In this document: positions 1 to 7,467 of the stretch, piece after piece
Layout: each line of letters begins with the position of its first letter
Position numbering within the stretch: position 1 is the first letter of the stretch
DNA from: Frankia canadensis
GTDB lineage: Bacteria; Actinomycetota; Actinomycetes; Frankiales; Frankiaceae
Length of the DNA stretch: 51,072 nucleotides
Reading direction: 5' to 3'
Assembly (NCBI RefSeq): GCF_900197875.1
Contig: NZ_FZMO01000179.1
Span: 1-51,072, forward strand
Translations under genes and position numbers: made by a program
The notes under the pieces: model-generated
Told to the model about the DNA's origin: nothing
Database searches by the model: none
What the model saw: the letters and a program-made list of their open reading frames with translations, nothing else

Positions 1-229
1 TGCCATCCCGGTCGGCGCGCAGCAACGTCACCCCGGCGCCGTCGGCGCCGGGGATGGCGCGGGTGGCGAAGCTCGCCACCCGAGTCAGCAGTTCCTGAAG
101 GTCGAGGGAACCGGAGACAAGACCAGCGAGACCGGCCAGGCCCGCCCGCAGGTCGAGGTCATCGGCCCGTGCCTGCTCGAAACTCAGTGCCGGCGCCAGA
201 ACGGTGATCTCATCGTCGAACTCCGTCAT
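1..229 (-). CDS. GAF-domain signalling protein, N-terminal part (runs off left edge)
   Basis: Only the first ~76 codons lie in the window. The gene starts at an ATG on the minus strand and the rest is beyond base 1. The visible protein begins MTEFDDEITVLAPALSFEQ and continues with the helix LQELLTRVASFATRAIPGA and the strand ADGAGVTLLRAD. That is the usual beginning of the GAF domain in actinobacterial GAF-ANTAR regulators, which sense small ligands or stress and often bind RNA through a C-terminal ANTAR domain. The ANTAR part cannot be seen, so that assignment is inference. It is divergent from the STAS gene at 937. Confidence is good for GAF and low for the final architecture. Confidence 0.7.
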   Translation of the reverse strand, partial: MTEFDDEITVLAPALSFEQARADDLDLRAGLAGLAGLVSGSLDLQELLTRVASFATRAIPGADGAGVTLLRADRDG

Positions 230-936
230 GCCCGCGTCACCCGCATGCCTGCTCCCACGCCCGTGCCAGCGGCCGGATCGGGACGATAGCCCGCAGGTTG
301 GGTGATGGGTGGGTGCGCGATCGCGTCGCTGACGTGGGCGGCGTCGACTTGGTCGCGAAGTGTGAACGTTCGGCCCGTCATCATGACGGCCGCCTAACCC
401 CGGCGATAAGAGCCGCCAGATGGCCGCAGCCGGGAGGCGACACCGACACGACGTCGATATTCGTAGAGATCCGGCCGATTCCCAAGCTACCACAGCGCCC
501 TTACACGCGTTCGATCGTGAAGGCCCGTCCGTGGTGGGGCCGAGCATGGGAATGTTCGGACACGAAGCGCATCGCACGCGCCCGCGCGGACACCGCGATG
601 CGCTCCTGCGCGCGGCGACATGGTCGCCTGTTGTCGCCTTGTCGACATTCGGGTGTTCGTCGGGCTATGCTTCGGCGTGCTAGGACATAGCCGGCTCGGG
701 ATCGGGAACGCCGCGTAGCTGCCGCGGGACCGCGAGTGTGTGACTCACGCTCGAGCACCGCCAGTGATCGTCCTCAGGGCGTCGTCTGTGACAGTGTCCA
801 AGTCCTCCGGTCACCTTTGCACTGCTGTTTCCGCCTGCGTTTCCTCGTCACCCCCAACGGAGCCTTTGGGTGGGTCGCCGCCGCGCGGCCAGGTACGCCT
901 TGATCATCGGTCGCCGGCTGGGACCGGGCGAACCTA
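230..936. other. Long intergenic region without a convincing gene
   Basis: The short open frames here have no recognisable domain and no good ribosome binding site, so I call none of them. The notable content is the left copy of the duplicated ~160-bp element at 641-802. The region separates a divergent pair, the GAF protein on the minus strand and the STAS protein on the plus strand, and so should hold promoters for both. Confidence 0.5.
641..802 (+). repeat. Left copy of ~160-bp inverted duplicated element
   Basis: Read rightwards, this segment aligns with the reverse complement of 7698-7859 over about 160 bp, with one single-base gap and by eye about 85% identity. Both copies start with GTCGACA. 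The best-conserved core is 690-775 and includes CCGGCTCGGGATCGG and CCGCGAGTGTGTGACTC. In both places the element lies upstream of a GlsB/YeaQ-like gene that begins MSI(I/L)AWI, with the same AGCAGGGAA ribosome binding site. It may be a duplicated regulatory region or the end of a mobile unit. No transposase is visible between the copies. Confidence 0.75.
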
Positions 937-1428
937 ATGGAATACCGGCGCGATTTTCTCGACGTTCTCCTGGGACCCCTGGACAGCACCGAACGGCCTC
1001 GCGTGCTGGCCCAGCTCGGCGCCGAAAACGCCAGCCAAGGCCTCACGGTCCAGCGCCGGGGGTCCGGTCCGTCCGGGGCCGCGGTGGGGATCTTCACCTC
1101 GCATCGTGACCGGGTCACGACCGTCCACCTCCTGTCCGCGGCCGGCGTGGTCGCCGCGACGTTCCAGGCCGCTCTCGACCACGGGATGCACGCGGGGCAA
1201 CCGCTGCTGGTCGTCGAGCTCGGCGACGTGTCCTCCCTCGGCGCGGCGGCGCTCGCAGTGCTGGTGGATGCCGCTTCCCGGGCGGCTCGGCACGGACGCC
1301 GGATCACTGTCCGTGGCGCCCAGCCGGCGGTCTTCACCGAGTTCCTCGACGCCGGCCTGGTCGTAACCCTCGACGTCCACCCCGTATACCACAAGCCGGC
1401 GAGTATCAGACAGCAGGGAACACCATGA
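937..1428 (+). CDS. STAS-domain protein (anti-sigma-factor antagonist-like)
   Basis: This 163-residue protein carries a STAS-type fold in its C-terminal two thirds: the strand PLLVVELGDVSSLGAAALAV, the helix AVLVDAASRAARHG, and the strand RRITVRGAQPAVF. Such proteins act in partner switching, binding an RsbW-like kinase and releasing a sigma factor. The conserved Ser of the DxSxxxG motif falls in DVSSLG. The first ~60 residues match nothing I recognise. Its stop overlaps the start of the next frame as ATGA, so the two were probably translationally coupled. An RsbU/SpoIIE-like phosphatase that could act on STAS proteins is encoded at 3206-4135. The kinase partner is not in the window. Confidence 0.7.
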   Translation: MEYRRDFLDVLLGPLDSTERPRVLAQLGAENASQGLTVQRRGSGPSGAAVGIFTSHRDRVTTVHLLSAAGVVAATFQAALDHGMHAGQPLLVVELGDVSSLGAAALAVLVDAASRAARHGRRITVRGAQPAVFTEFLDAGLVVTLDVHPVYHKPASIRQQGTP

Positions 1429-1576
1429 GCATCATCGCCTGGATCGTGCTGGGACTCGTCGCTGGCCTGATCGCCGAAAAGCTGACCGGGAACGGACCGG
1501 CTGGGTCGTCGCGGGTATCACCGGGACGACCGGACATGCGCCACGGGGACGTCGACGCACCACGTCGCGCCAGTGA
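1425..1576 (+). pseudogene. Frameshifted GlsB/YeaQ/YmgE-family membrane protein
   Basis: The frame opens with MSIIAWIVLGLVAGLIAEKL, the first membrane helix of the GlsB/YeaQ (transglycosylase-associated, general-stress) family. After about 24 residues the family signal moves into another frame, which reads TGWVVAGITGTTG and stops at 1574-1576. The second and third helices are not recoverable. The start overlaps the STAS stop (ATGA) and has the ribosome binding site AGCAGGGAA. A shorter relative with an almost identical leader and N-terminus lies inverted at 7327-7467. I call it broken, but a short one-helix product could still be made. Confidence 0.6.
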
Positions 1577-1578
1577 CC

Positions 1579-1896
1579 ATGACGAAGACTCTCCTCCCGG
1601 CCTACACACCGAAGGCGCGGCGCCCGCGCAGGTTCGCTTCCCGCTTCCATACCGACATCTACGCCCCGGCCGACCGGACAATCGTGCGTGCGCACGGTGA
1701 GATCGACCGCGCCACCCGGACCGCGTTCCGTGCGGCGCTGACGACCGGCCTCGACCGGCAACCCTCGCTGCTGATCGTCGACCTCAAGGCCTGGCGGGAA
1801 GGCTGCGGCGACGTGGCCAAGCCCCTCGAGCCGACCGAGCCCGTCATGCCCACGTCGTCCGTGGCCCCGACGAGCCAGCGTGGAGTGCGTGGATGA
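1579..1896 (+). pseudogene. Truncated STAS-domain remnant
   Basis: The readable frame (about 105 residues) contains DRTIVRAHGEIDRATRTAFR, then ALTTGLDRQPSLLIVDL. This is the first half of an SpoIIAA-type STAS domain. After LIVDL the expected stretch with the phosphorylatable Ser and the following helix is missing and is replaced by a low-complexity tail ending QRGVRG. The gene therefore looks truncated and is unlikely to work in partner switching. A further remnant, reading MTVSSPAS then a stop, follows before the next gene at 1961. Confidence 0.55.
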
Positions 1897-1960
1897 CCGT
1901 CAGCTCACCCGCCTCCTGATCGCCTTCGCACCGCGCGCCACCACCGAATAGGACTCCTGT

Positions 1961-2458
1961 ATGACGAGAAGCGAGATGTTCACCGCCGCCCGGCTGGACT
2001 TGGAATACCCCATGTCCCTGGGTGTGTACGACCAGTACGCCGGCGCCCAGGAAGTGGTCGACTACCTCGCTGACCAGGACTTCCCCGTACAGAACGTGGA
2101 GATCGTCGGCACCGAGCTGCGGTCGATCGAACGCGTCACCGGACGCCTGACCCGCGGAAAGATCGCGGCTGCCGGCGCGCTGTCCGGGCTCTGGATCGGA
2201 CTGTTCGTCGGAATCGCGTTCAGCCTGTTCGGCGATCGGAACCAACTCGGCTTTCTCTTCACCACGCCGCTGCTCGGGGCCGTGTTCGGGCTGGCCTGGA
2301 GTCAGATCGGCTACAGCACGGCGACCCGGCACGGCAGCCGCGACTTCGCCTCGGTCAACCAGATCGTGGCCACCAAGTACGAAGTCCTCGTGGAGCACGC
2401 ACACGCCGCTCGCGCGCATGAACTCCTCGCGGCCACGCCGCGCAAGGCCTCGATCTGA
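1961..2458 (+). CDS. YflT/GSP17M-like general stress membrane protein
   Basis: This 165-residue protein has the N-terminal module of the YflT (general stress protein 17M) family: a short cytoplasmic ferredoxin-like part (YDQYAGAQEVVDYLADQDFP, then VEIVGTELRSIERVTGR). Two glycine-rich membrane segments follow near residues 68-88 and 96-114. The C-terminal part, FASVNQIVATKYEVLVEHAH, is the second half of the same domain. Members are stress-induced membrane-associated proteins of unknown biochemistry. The ATG has AGGA seven bases upstream. The gene is intact although its neighbours on both sides are decayed. Confidence 0.75.
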   Translation: MTRSEMFTAARLDLEYPMSLGVYDQYAGAQEVVDYLADQDFPVQNVEIVGTELRSIERVTGRLTRGKIAAAGALSGLWIGLFVGIAFSLFGDRNQLGFLFTTPLLGAVFGLAWSQIGYSTATRHGSRDFASVNQIVATKYEVLVEHAHAARAHELLAATPRKASI

Positions 2459-2500
2459 CGTCCCCGACCGGCCACCTCCGCGCGCCGCGACCACCGGTTC

Positions 2501-2671
2501 GTGATCAACCTGGCGCCCACCACCACTGGACGACGCGGGCACGGAGGCTTCGCCGGTCTGCTCCTCGGCTCGGTCAGCGCCGCGTGCACCGAACACGCAA
2601 CCTGCCCCGTGCTCGTGCTGCACGGGGACACCCCCGCTCCCAGCCAGGTTTCGGACCTGACCCATTGGTAG
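2501..2671 (+). pseudogene. C-terminal remnant of a universal stress protein (UspA)
   Basis: The frame from 2501 to the TAG at 2669-2671 reads GRRGHGGFAGLLLGSVSAAC, then TEHATCPVLVLH. This is the C-terminal nucleotide-binding segment of UspA-family proteins (G-x2-G-x9-G-S followed by a CPV strand). The N-terminal ~80% of the domain is absent and there is no start codon context. This is a dead fragment, one of several in this stretch. Confidence 0.65.
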
Positions 2672-3169
2672 GGCGACACCGAGGGACGCCGTGCCGGGGC
2701 GTGGATCCCCGACCGCTTCTGGCAGCATCGGTTCCTGACCGGTCGCCTGCTGGCCGCGAAGATCTGGGGGCTGATCACCGGTCCCCTGGTCGCCGTCATC
2801 ACGTTCGTCTGCTCGATCGGGAACGTGCCGCTGGCGGCGGTGCTCGATCATCGCCGTCACCTTCTACCTGACCATGATCGCGGCCGGCTACGTCGTCGAG
2901 CTGGTCTTCACCCCCCTCGGCCTGGTCCCGACCGGCCCCGGCACGCCAAGGTCGGCGCCGACGGCATTCGCTGGAACTACACGACCGTCCTCAACATCCT
3001 CTTCCTGCTGCTCGCGGCGGCTCTCGTCGTCCGTTTTCTGAGCACCGGCGGGCGGGCGATGCTCGCCATGATGGGCGGCGGCCCGGACGACCACGGTCAC
3101 ACCGGGCCGGCAACCACGGGTCATCATCGGGTGTTCCGTAAGGCGGACCGCGAGACGCGGACACGCTGA
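2672..3169 (+). pseudogene. Broken YraQ/DUF318-type permease
   Basis: Pieces of one permease can be read in order but in different frames. First comes PDRFWQHRFLTG, then KIWGLITGPLVAVITFVCSI followed by GNVPLAAVL. Next, in another frame, comes IIAVTFYLTMIAAGYVVELV. Last comes RWNYTTVLNILFLLLAAALV ending in TGGRAMLAMMGGG. These match consecutive segments of COG0701-type permeases. The N-terminal half is missing, a block of about 40 residues is lost after GNVPLAAVL, and there are at least two frameshifts. It cannot encode a working transporter. Confidence 0.65.
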
Positions 3170-3205
3170 GACGGAGGCCCGTGTCGACGGCGGTGCGGGA
3201 CATTC

Positions 3206-4135
3206 CTATGGGATCTGACCGGCTAGGCCGGTGGCGTGGAGGGCGTGGAGGGCGTGGAGGGCGAGGATGGCGATGTCGTCGGTGTGGGATCCGCCGGTGA
3301 AGGTGAGTACGTCTTCTTCGACGGCGTCGACGAGGTCAGGCGCGCTGAGCTGCCCGGCCGCTGTGAGGAGGGCGCGGAGGCGTTGTTCGCCGTACTGTTC
3401 GCGGCCTTGTCGGGCTTCGGTGACGCCGTCGGTGTAAAGCAGCATCGTGTCTCCCGGCCGCAGGGTCACCCGTACGTTCCTCAGACCGGCGTTGGCGAAC
3501 AGGCCCAGGGGCAGGCCGTGGTGTCCGACGGCACGTACCGAGCTGGCAGGGCTGCGCAGCAGCGCGGGCATGTGTCCCGCCGACGTGAGGAGGACGCGGA
3601 CTGCGCCCGGGCGGGGGAACAGCATGAGATAGGTGGCGGTGAGGAAGCGCTCGTTCCGAGGGTCCTGGGTCAGCAGCGCGGTGTTGAGCCGGTCGAGTAT
3701 CTGCGACGGGGTCTTCTCGGCCGTCGCGACGGCGCGGATCGTGTGGCGTGCCAGTGCCGCGACCATCGCGGCCTGTGAGCCGTGGCCGCTGACGTCCCCG
3801 ATCACGGCATCCCAGCGTTCCCCTTCCCCCGTGGGTGCACACCGCGCCTGGACTCGGTCCGCGTGCGGTCTGGCGTCCGTGTCGGCGGATAACCGCACCG
3901 GGAACATGTCGTAGAAGTCGCCGAGAGCCCCCCGACCGTCGGCCGCGGGGAGGCTGCGCGCGGCGACCTGCATCCCCGGAACGTCGGACATCCGCGCGGG
4001 CAGTAGACCGCCCAACGGGCGATCCCCGTCGGGGGTAACCGCTGTCGGCTCCCCGGGCAGTTGCGTCGGTACGGTCAGCAACCGGTGTGCGAGCTGCTCG
4101 TCGGTGTCGGCATCTACGCGGGGTCGCGCTCGCAT
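3206..4135 (-). CDS. SpoIIE/RsbU-type PP2C serine phosphatase
   Basis: This 309-residue protein has a complete PPM phosphatase domain of the RsbU/SpoIIE group. Metal-binding and core motifs appear in order: GDFYDMF, VIGDVSGHG, a helix ending LNTALL, FLTATYLMLF, SAGHMPALL, GLPLGLF, LLYTDGVTEAR and HTDDIAILAL. Such enzymes dephosphorylate STAS-domain anti-anti-sigma factors to activate a stress sigma factor. No sensor domain (PAS, GAF or membrane) precedes the catalytic domain. The start has GGGAG about nine bases upstream. The C-terminus ends in HALHALHA, produced by a 9-bp tandem repeat. Plausible targets are the STAS protein at 937 or others elsewhere. Confidence 0.85.
   Translation of the reverse strand: MRARPRVDADTDEQLAHRLLTVPTQLPGEPTAVTPDGDRPLGGLLPARMSDVPGMQVAARSLPAADGRGALGDFYDMFPVRLSADTDARPHADRVQARCAPTGEGERWDAVIGDVSGHGSQAAMVAALARHTIRAVATAEKTPSQILDRLNTALLTQDPRNERFLTATYLMLFPRPGAVRVLLTSAGHMPALLRSPASSVRAVGHHGLPLGLFANAGLRNVRVTLRPGDTMLLYTDGVTEARQGREQYGEQRLRALLTAAGQLSAPDLVDAVEEDVLTFTGGSHTDDIAILALHALHALHATGLAGQIP
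3233..3259 (-). repeat. 9-bp tandem repeat at the 3' end of the phosphatase gene
   Basis: Three perfect copies of GGCGTGGAG lie end to end, with a degenerate fourth just after. On the coding strand they give the repeated tripeptide Leu-His-Ala close to the C-terminus. Because the unit is nine bases, copy number can change without breaking the frame. Confidence 0.8.
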
Positions 4136-4234
4136 GAGCCGCCACTCCCCGGTGCCGCGCGCGATCCGACCCGGTTGCCCGCCCTGCGTGTCATTGCCGT
4201 GTCGTCGCGATGGTGGGACATCGGGGCCGTGGGC

Positions 4235-4468
4235 TCAGATCAGGCCGGTCGCGGCGGTCGCGGCGGCCAGGGTCGGCCAGCCGGAGCCGAGCAGCACCCA
4301 GCCGTCGTGGCCCGCGGCCGGGTTGCTGGGATGGTGCACCTTGACCTGCCAGCTACCAGGGCTGGTCTCCCTGGCGAACGCGGAATGGCCGTCGCACGTG
4401 CCGTACTGGCTGCCAAGCACAGCTATGGACGTGGACGGCGCCGGGGCGGAATCGTCATGAGCGGACAT
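4235..4468 (-). CDS. Small hypothetical protein
   Basis: This is a 77-residue frame starting at an ATG with a good ribosome binding site, GAGAGG, six bases upstream. The protein begins MSAHDDSAPAPSTSIAV, contains SWQVKVHHPSNPAAGHDGWV and ends in a hydrophobic alanine-rich stretch. I recognise no family. It lies about 100 bp upstream of the phosphatase gene on the same strand, so the two may share a transcript. Support is the Shine-Dalgarno site and the lack of competing frames. Confidence 0.4.
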   Translation of the reverse strand: MSAHDDSAPAPSTSIAVLGSQYGTCDGHSAFARETSPGSWQVKVHHPSNPAAGHDGWVLLGSGWPTLAAATAATGLI

Positions 4469-4921
4469 GTGGTGCCTCTCGAGGAGAGATCACCGGTGTG
4501 CCCGGCGCTGAGCATGAAGCTCGTGAGACCGCGACGCTGACGCGCGGCAGCCCCCACCCGGGCTAGCTGTTTCCCAGCGGCGCTATCGTACGCCGCCCCC
4601 GTTCGACTGTCCGGCGACGGACGGAGTAACCAGTCGCCGGAATAGTGGCCAGCGCCGTGCATTTTTGACTTGACCACAATGTCAATGGCACATCGCGGTC
4701 TTCATGTGCTCTGCGGTCCGCTGCGCTGTCGAAAGGTGCCGCCACAGCGGCTACCGCCACCGCATCCGGGATCAAGCCCGCCCGGCCGGCGAATGCCGGC
4801 TGCCACCCGGGATCGTCCGTCGGCAACGCGGCCCAGCGCCCGTCGACGCTCTGCTCGACGACGGCGCTGTCGTCGAGCAGAGCGGCTTGAGGCCGGCGGA
4901 CCCGACCGTCGCTGACGGGTT
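4469..4921. other. Intergenic region with a strong dyad and no clear gene
   Basis: No frame here has a credible start, ribosome binding site and recognisable domain. On the minus strand a stretch reads DGRWAALPTDDPGWQPAFAG, which looks protein-like but is isolated; it could be a remnant. The main structural feature is the perfect inverted repeat at 4847-4884, just past the 3' end of the DoxX gene. Confidence 0.4.
4847..4884. terminator. Perfect 16-bp hairpin downstream of the DoxX gene
   Basis: CGCTCTGCTCGACGAC is followed by a six-base loop (GGCGCT) and its exact complement. It lies about 40 bp beyond the stop of the minus-strand DoxX gene. There is no U-run, so it may be a U-less actinobacterial terminator, a protein-binding dyad or an RNA-stability structure. 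Confidence 0.5.
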
Positions 4922-5596
4922 CTATGCGAGCCAGGGCAGGCGTCGGACCAGGGGGGTGGTCGCCCAGAGGCGTCCGAGTCCGAGGGTTCGGCCGGCGCCG
5001 AGGCAGGCGAGGAGGACCAGGACGGCGGCGTAGATGAGGTGTTCGTCGAGGAAGGGGTTGCTGGCCGGTGGGAGGACGGCGCTCCACATCATGACGGTCA
5101 GGACTGCGCCGCTGGCCGCGGCGAGCCACATGCCGATGCCGAGGATCAGTGCTGTGCCGATCGCGGCGAGGGCGATCATGAACGCCACGTCGGCGAAGGT
5201 GGTGCCGGCCAGTGAGTGGTAGAAGCCGGTGAAGGGGCCTTTGGTGGCGGAGCCGAGGAATCCCTTGGTGGGGCTGCCGCCGTGGCTCCAGGCCTTCGCT
5301 GAGGTCGTGTCGTGGCCGAGGCCGAACGCCTTGTCGAGGAACGCCCACAGGAAGACCCAGCCCAACGCGAGCCTGATGGCTGCCAGCAGGTAGCGGACGC
5401 CGGGGGCCGGGCGTCGATCGCGGGTGGCCGAGGAGATTGGTGGCTGCTCGGGTGCCGGTGACCGGTTCGCGGGGACCTGGGGTACCGCGCTGGCTGAGGG
5501 AACGTCGGTGTCCTTGACGGTCGGACGTGTCAGGGTGTCGACGGGTTGACGGGTGGTCTCGACGGGGGCGTTGCGGTTGTGGGCGATGTCGACCAT
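4922..5596 (-). CDS. DoxX/DoxD-like integral membrane protein
   Basis: The protein has 224 residues. The first ~65 are a polar, proline-rich cytoplasmic tail. Four membrane helices follow: LAAIRLALGWVFLWAFLDK, a segment around TTFADVAFMIALAAIGTALI, LAAASGAVLTVMMWSAVLP, and IYAAVLVLLACLGAGRTLG. The arrangement, with SHGGSPTKGFLG between helices 1 and 2, is typical of DoxX-type membrane proteins linked to quinone or thiol redox metabolism. I chose the ATG at 5596 because GAAGGA lies 11 bases upstream. A GTG three codons earlier is only two bases from that site. The zinc dehydrogenase gene lies 95 bp upstream on the same strand. Confidence 0.75.
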   Translation of the reverse strand: MVDIAHNRNAPVETTRQPVDTLTRPTVKDTDVPSASAVPQVPANRSPAPEQPPISSATRDRRPAPGVRYLLAAIRLALGWVFLWAFLDKAFGLGHDTTSAKAWSHGGSPTKGFLGSATKGPFTGFYHSLAGTTFADVAFMIALAAIGTALILGIGMWLAAASGAVLTVMMWSAVLPPASNPFLDEHLIYAAVLVLLACLGAGRTLGLGRLWATTPLVRRLPWLA

Positions 5597-5691
5597 CGCG
5601 CTCACGTTCCTTCGTTTCTCATGGTTCGGGTCCGCGGGGCGAGTGCCCGCAGACGGTTGCGGCGCGGACAGCGGGCCGCGGCCAGGAGCCG

Positions 5692-6738
5692 TTAGCCGTC
5701 GTGAGTGAGGATGACCTTGAGCGCGCCGGTCTCGCCCGCGCGGGAGAACACGTCGTAGGCCGTGAGGAACTCGTCGAACCCGAAGTGGTGGGTGACGAAC
5801 CGGTGGGCGTCGAGGTGGCGGCTCGCGAGCAGACGGATCAGGGTTGGCGTCGAGTAAGCGTCGACCAGCCCGGTGGTGATCGTGAGGTCCCGGTCCCAGA
5901 CCCGTTCCAGGTGCAGCGTGGCCGGCTTGCCGTGGACGCCGATGTTCGCGACCCGGCCGCCCGGTCGAACGAGGTCGACCGCGAGCTCGAATGTCGCCGG
6001 CACGCCGACGGCCTCGATGGCGAGGTCCGCGCCGAGTCCTCCGGTCAGTTCCCGGACGGCCGCGATCGGGTCCTGTTCGGCGTTGTTGATGACGATTTCC
6101 GCGCCGAACTGCTTGGCCGCGTCGAGCCGGGCGGGTGTCCTGTCGATGGCGATGACGAGGCTTGGGCTGAACAGTCGCGCGCCGCTGATCGCTGACAGGC
6201 CGATCGGTCCGGCACCGACGACCGCGACGACCTCGCCCGGCTGGACCCGTCCGTTCAGGACGCCAACCTCGTAGGCGGTGGGAAGGATGTCGGCGAGCAT
6301 CAGCATCTCTTCGTCGCTGACGCCGCCTGGTATCGGGTAGGTGGAGTTGTCGGCGAACGGGACCCGGACGTATTCGGCCTGCGTGCCGTCGATCGTGTTC
6401 CCGAGGATCCACCCGCCGCCGCCGGTGCACTGCCCGTACCGGCCGTCCCGGCAGTAGCGGCACGCGCCGCAGGCGCTGACGCACGAGACCAGGACCCGAT
6501 CGCCTGGCCGTACGTTCGTGACCGCGGCGCCGGTCTCGACGACGGTGCCGACCGCTTCGTGGCCGAGGATCCGACCGTCGACCATGGCCGGCAGGTCGCC
6601 GCGCAGGATGTGCAGGTCCGTGCCGCAGATCGTGGTCGCATCGACCCGCACGATGGCGTCGGTGTCGGCGCCCAGCGTGGGACGGACAATGTCTTCCCAT
6701 GCCATGGCGTTCGGTCCGTGAAAGACGAGTGCCTTCAT
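5692..6738 (-). CDS. Zinc-dependent medium-chain alcohol dehydrogenase
   Basis: This 348-residue MDR-family enzyme oxidises alcohols or reduces aldehydes with NAD(P). The GroES-like half carries the catalytic zinc ligands Cys38 (ICGTDLH) and His60-Glu61 (GHEAVG). The structural zinc lobe has Cys90, Cys93, Cys96 and Cys104. The Rossmann half has GAGPIG at 165-170 followed by the acidic residue of IAIDRTPARL. Length and motifs are complete. GGAG lies just upstream of the ATG. The substrate is not evident. The nearby stress genes suggest aldehyde detoxification, but that is inference. Confidence 0.88.
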   Translation of the reverse strand: MKALVFHGPNAMAWEDIVRPTLGADTDAIVRVDATTICGTDLHILRGDLPAMVDGRILGHEAVGTVVETGAAVTNVRPGDRVLVSCVSACGACRYCRDGRYGQCTGGGGWILGNTIDGTQAEYVRVPFADNSTYPIPGGVSDEEMLMLADILPTAYEVGVLNGRVQPGEVVAVVGAGPIGLSAISGARLFSPSLVIAIDRTPARLDAAKQFGAEIVINNAEQDPIAAVRELTGGLGADLAIEAVGVPATFELAVDLVRPGGRVANIGVHGKPATLHLERVWDRDLTITTGLVDAYSTPTLIRLLASRHLDAHRFVTHHFGFDEFLTAYDVFSRAGETGALKVILTHDG

Positions 6739-6814
6739 GCCGCTCCAGTCGCAAATACCTTGTTGATGAACCCAGCCGCCCCGCGCACCGTCTGCGAGGG
6801 CGTGGGAGGCACAG

Positions 6815-7027
6815 TTAGTCGTGCTGGCCGCTGGCCGGCGGTGTGGTCGCGGTCGCTGGGCGTCGTCGGCTCCTGCGCACGCCCGGGTAGCGGTCCATCA
6901 CGACGAACGCGGCGACGGCGAGGGCCACGCCGATGAGGACGACTGCCCACAGCGGTGCGATCGCGTTGAGGACGCCGCCGACGAGGAACGCGGCGAACAG
7001 GGCGACCACGAGGAAGTTGGGGCTCAT
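6815..7027 (-). CDS. Small two-helix membrane protein
   Basis: The protein has 70 residues. The start is an ATG with GGAGG six bases upstream. Two hydrophobic helices, NFLVVALFAAFLVGGVLNAI and LWAVVLIGVALAVAAFVVM, are followed by a basic, threonine- and proline-rich tail (RRSRRRPATATTPP). I recognise no family. Small stress-induced membrane proteins of this kind are common in actinobacterial islands with GlsB-like and YflT-like genes. It is probably a real gene of unknown function. Confidence 0.6.
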   Translation of the reverse strand: MSPNFLVVALFAAFLVGGVLNAIAPLWAVVLIGVALAVAAFVVMDRYPGVRRSRRRPATATTPPASGQHD

Positions 7028-7326
7028 GAGGTGCCTCCATGCGGATGCCGGCGCCGACCCCCCGTGGCGGCGCCGGTGGCAGCCGGTGGCAGCCGGTGGG
7101 TCGCGGTGAAACGCGGGCCGGGTGGTGTCTGGTTCGGGCGGCCGGTGGTCCGGCGAAGCGCCCGTGGTTCTGGTCAGGACGACTCCCGTCCAGGGACTCA
7201 GCTGGGGAGTGCGCTGGTGGGGGCGTCGGTCGGGGCGGGTGTCAGGGTCCGGCATGAAAACGGGAGGCGAACCTGACCGACCGTTGTCCCGACACCTCGG
7301 ACCTGGGGGAGCGGATTTTCGTCACG

Positions 7327-7467
7327 TCAGTGGCGCGAGGTCAGGTGCCGGCGTCCCGGAACCAGCCGGCCCGACGCGTCGGTGACCAGACGCACGGCCA
7401 GCATGACGGCGACGGCCCCGATCAGGCCAGCGATGAGGCCGAGCAGAATCCAGGCGAGGATGCTCAT
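7327..7467 (-). CDS. Short GlsB/YeaQ-like membrane protein
   Basis: The protein has 46 residues and begins MSILAWILLGLIAGLIGAVA, closely matching the broken gene at 1425. The match extends into the leader: both have GACAGCAGGGAA before the ATG. The protein keeps one long hydrophobic segment and a basic tail (SGRLVPGRRHL). It lacks the second and third helices of full-length family members of about 80 residues. It may be a truncated paralogue. The right copy of the duplicated element (7698-7859) lies 230 bp upstream in the same orientation relative to the gene. Confidence 0.5.
   Translation of the reverse strand: MSILAWILLGLIAGLIGAVAVMLAVRLVTDASGRLVPGRRHLTSRH

Noticed and set aside
298-758. 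Open frames of 85-130 codons on both strands
   Set aside because: No domains, poor start context, and part of the frame lies over the duplicated element.
3236-3778. 180-codon plus-strand frame over the RsbU-like gene
   Set aside because: It is the shadow of the well-supported phosphatase on the minus strand.
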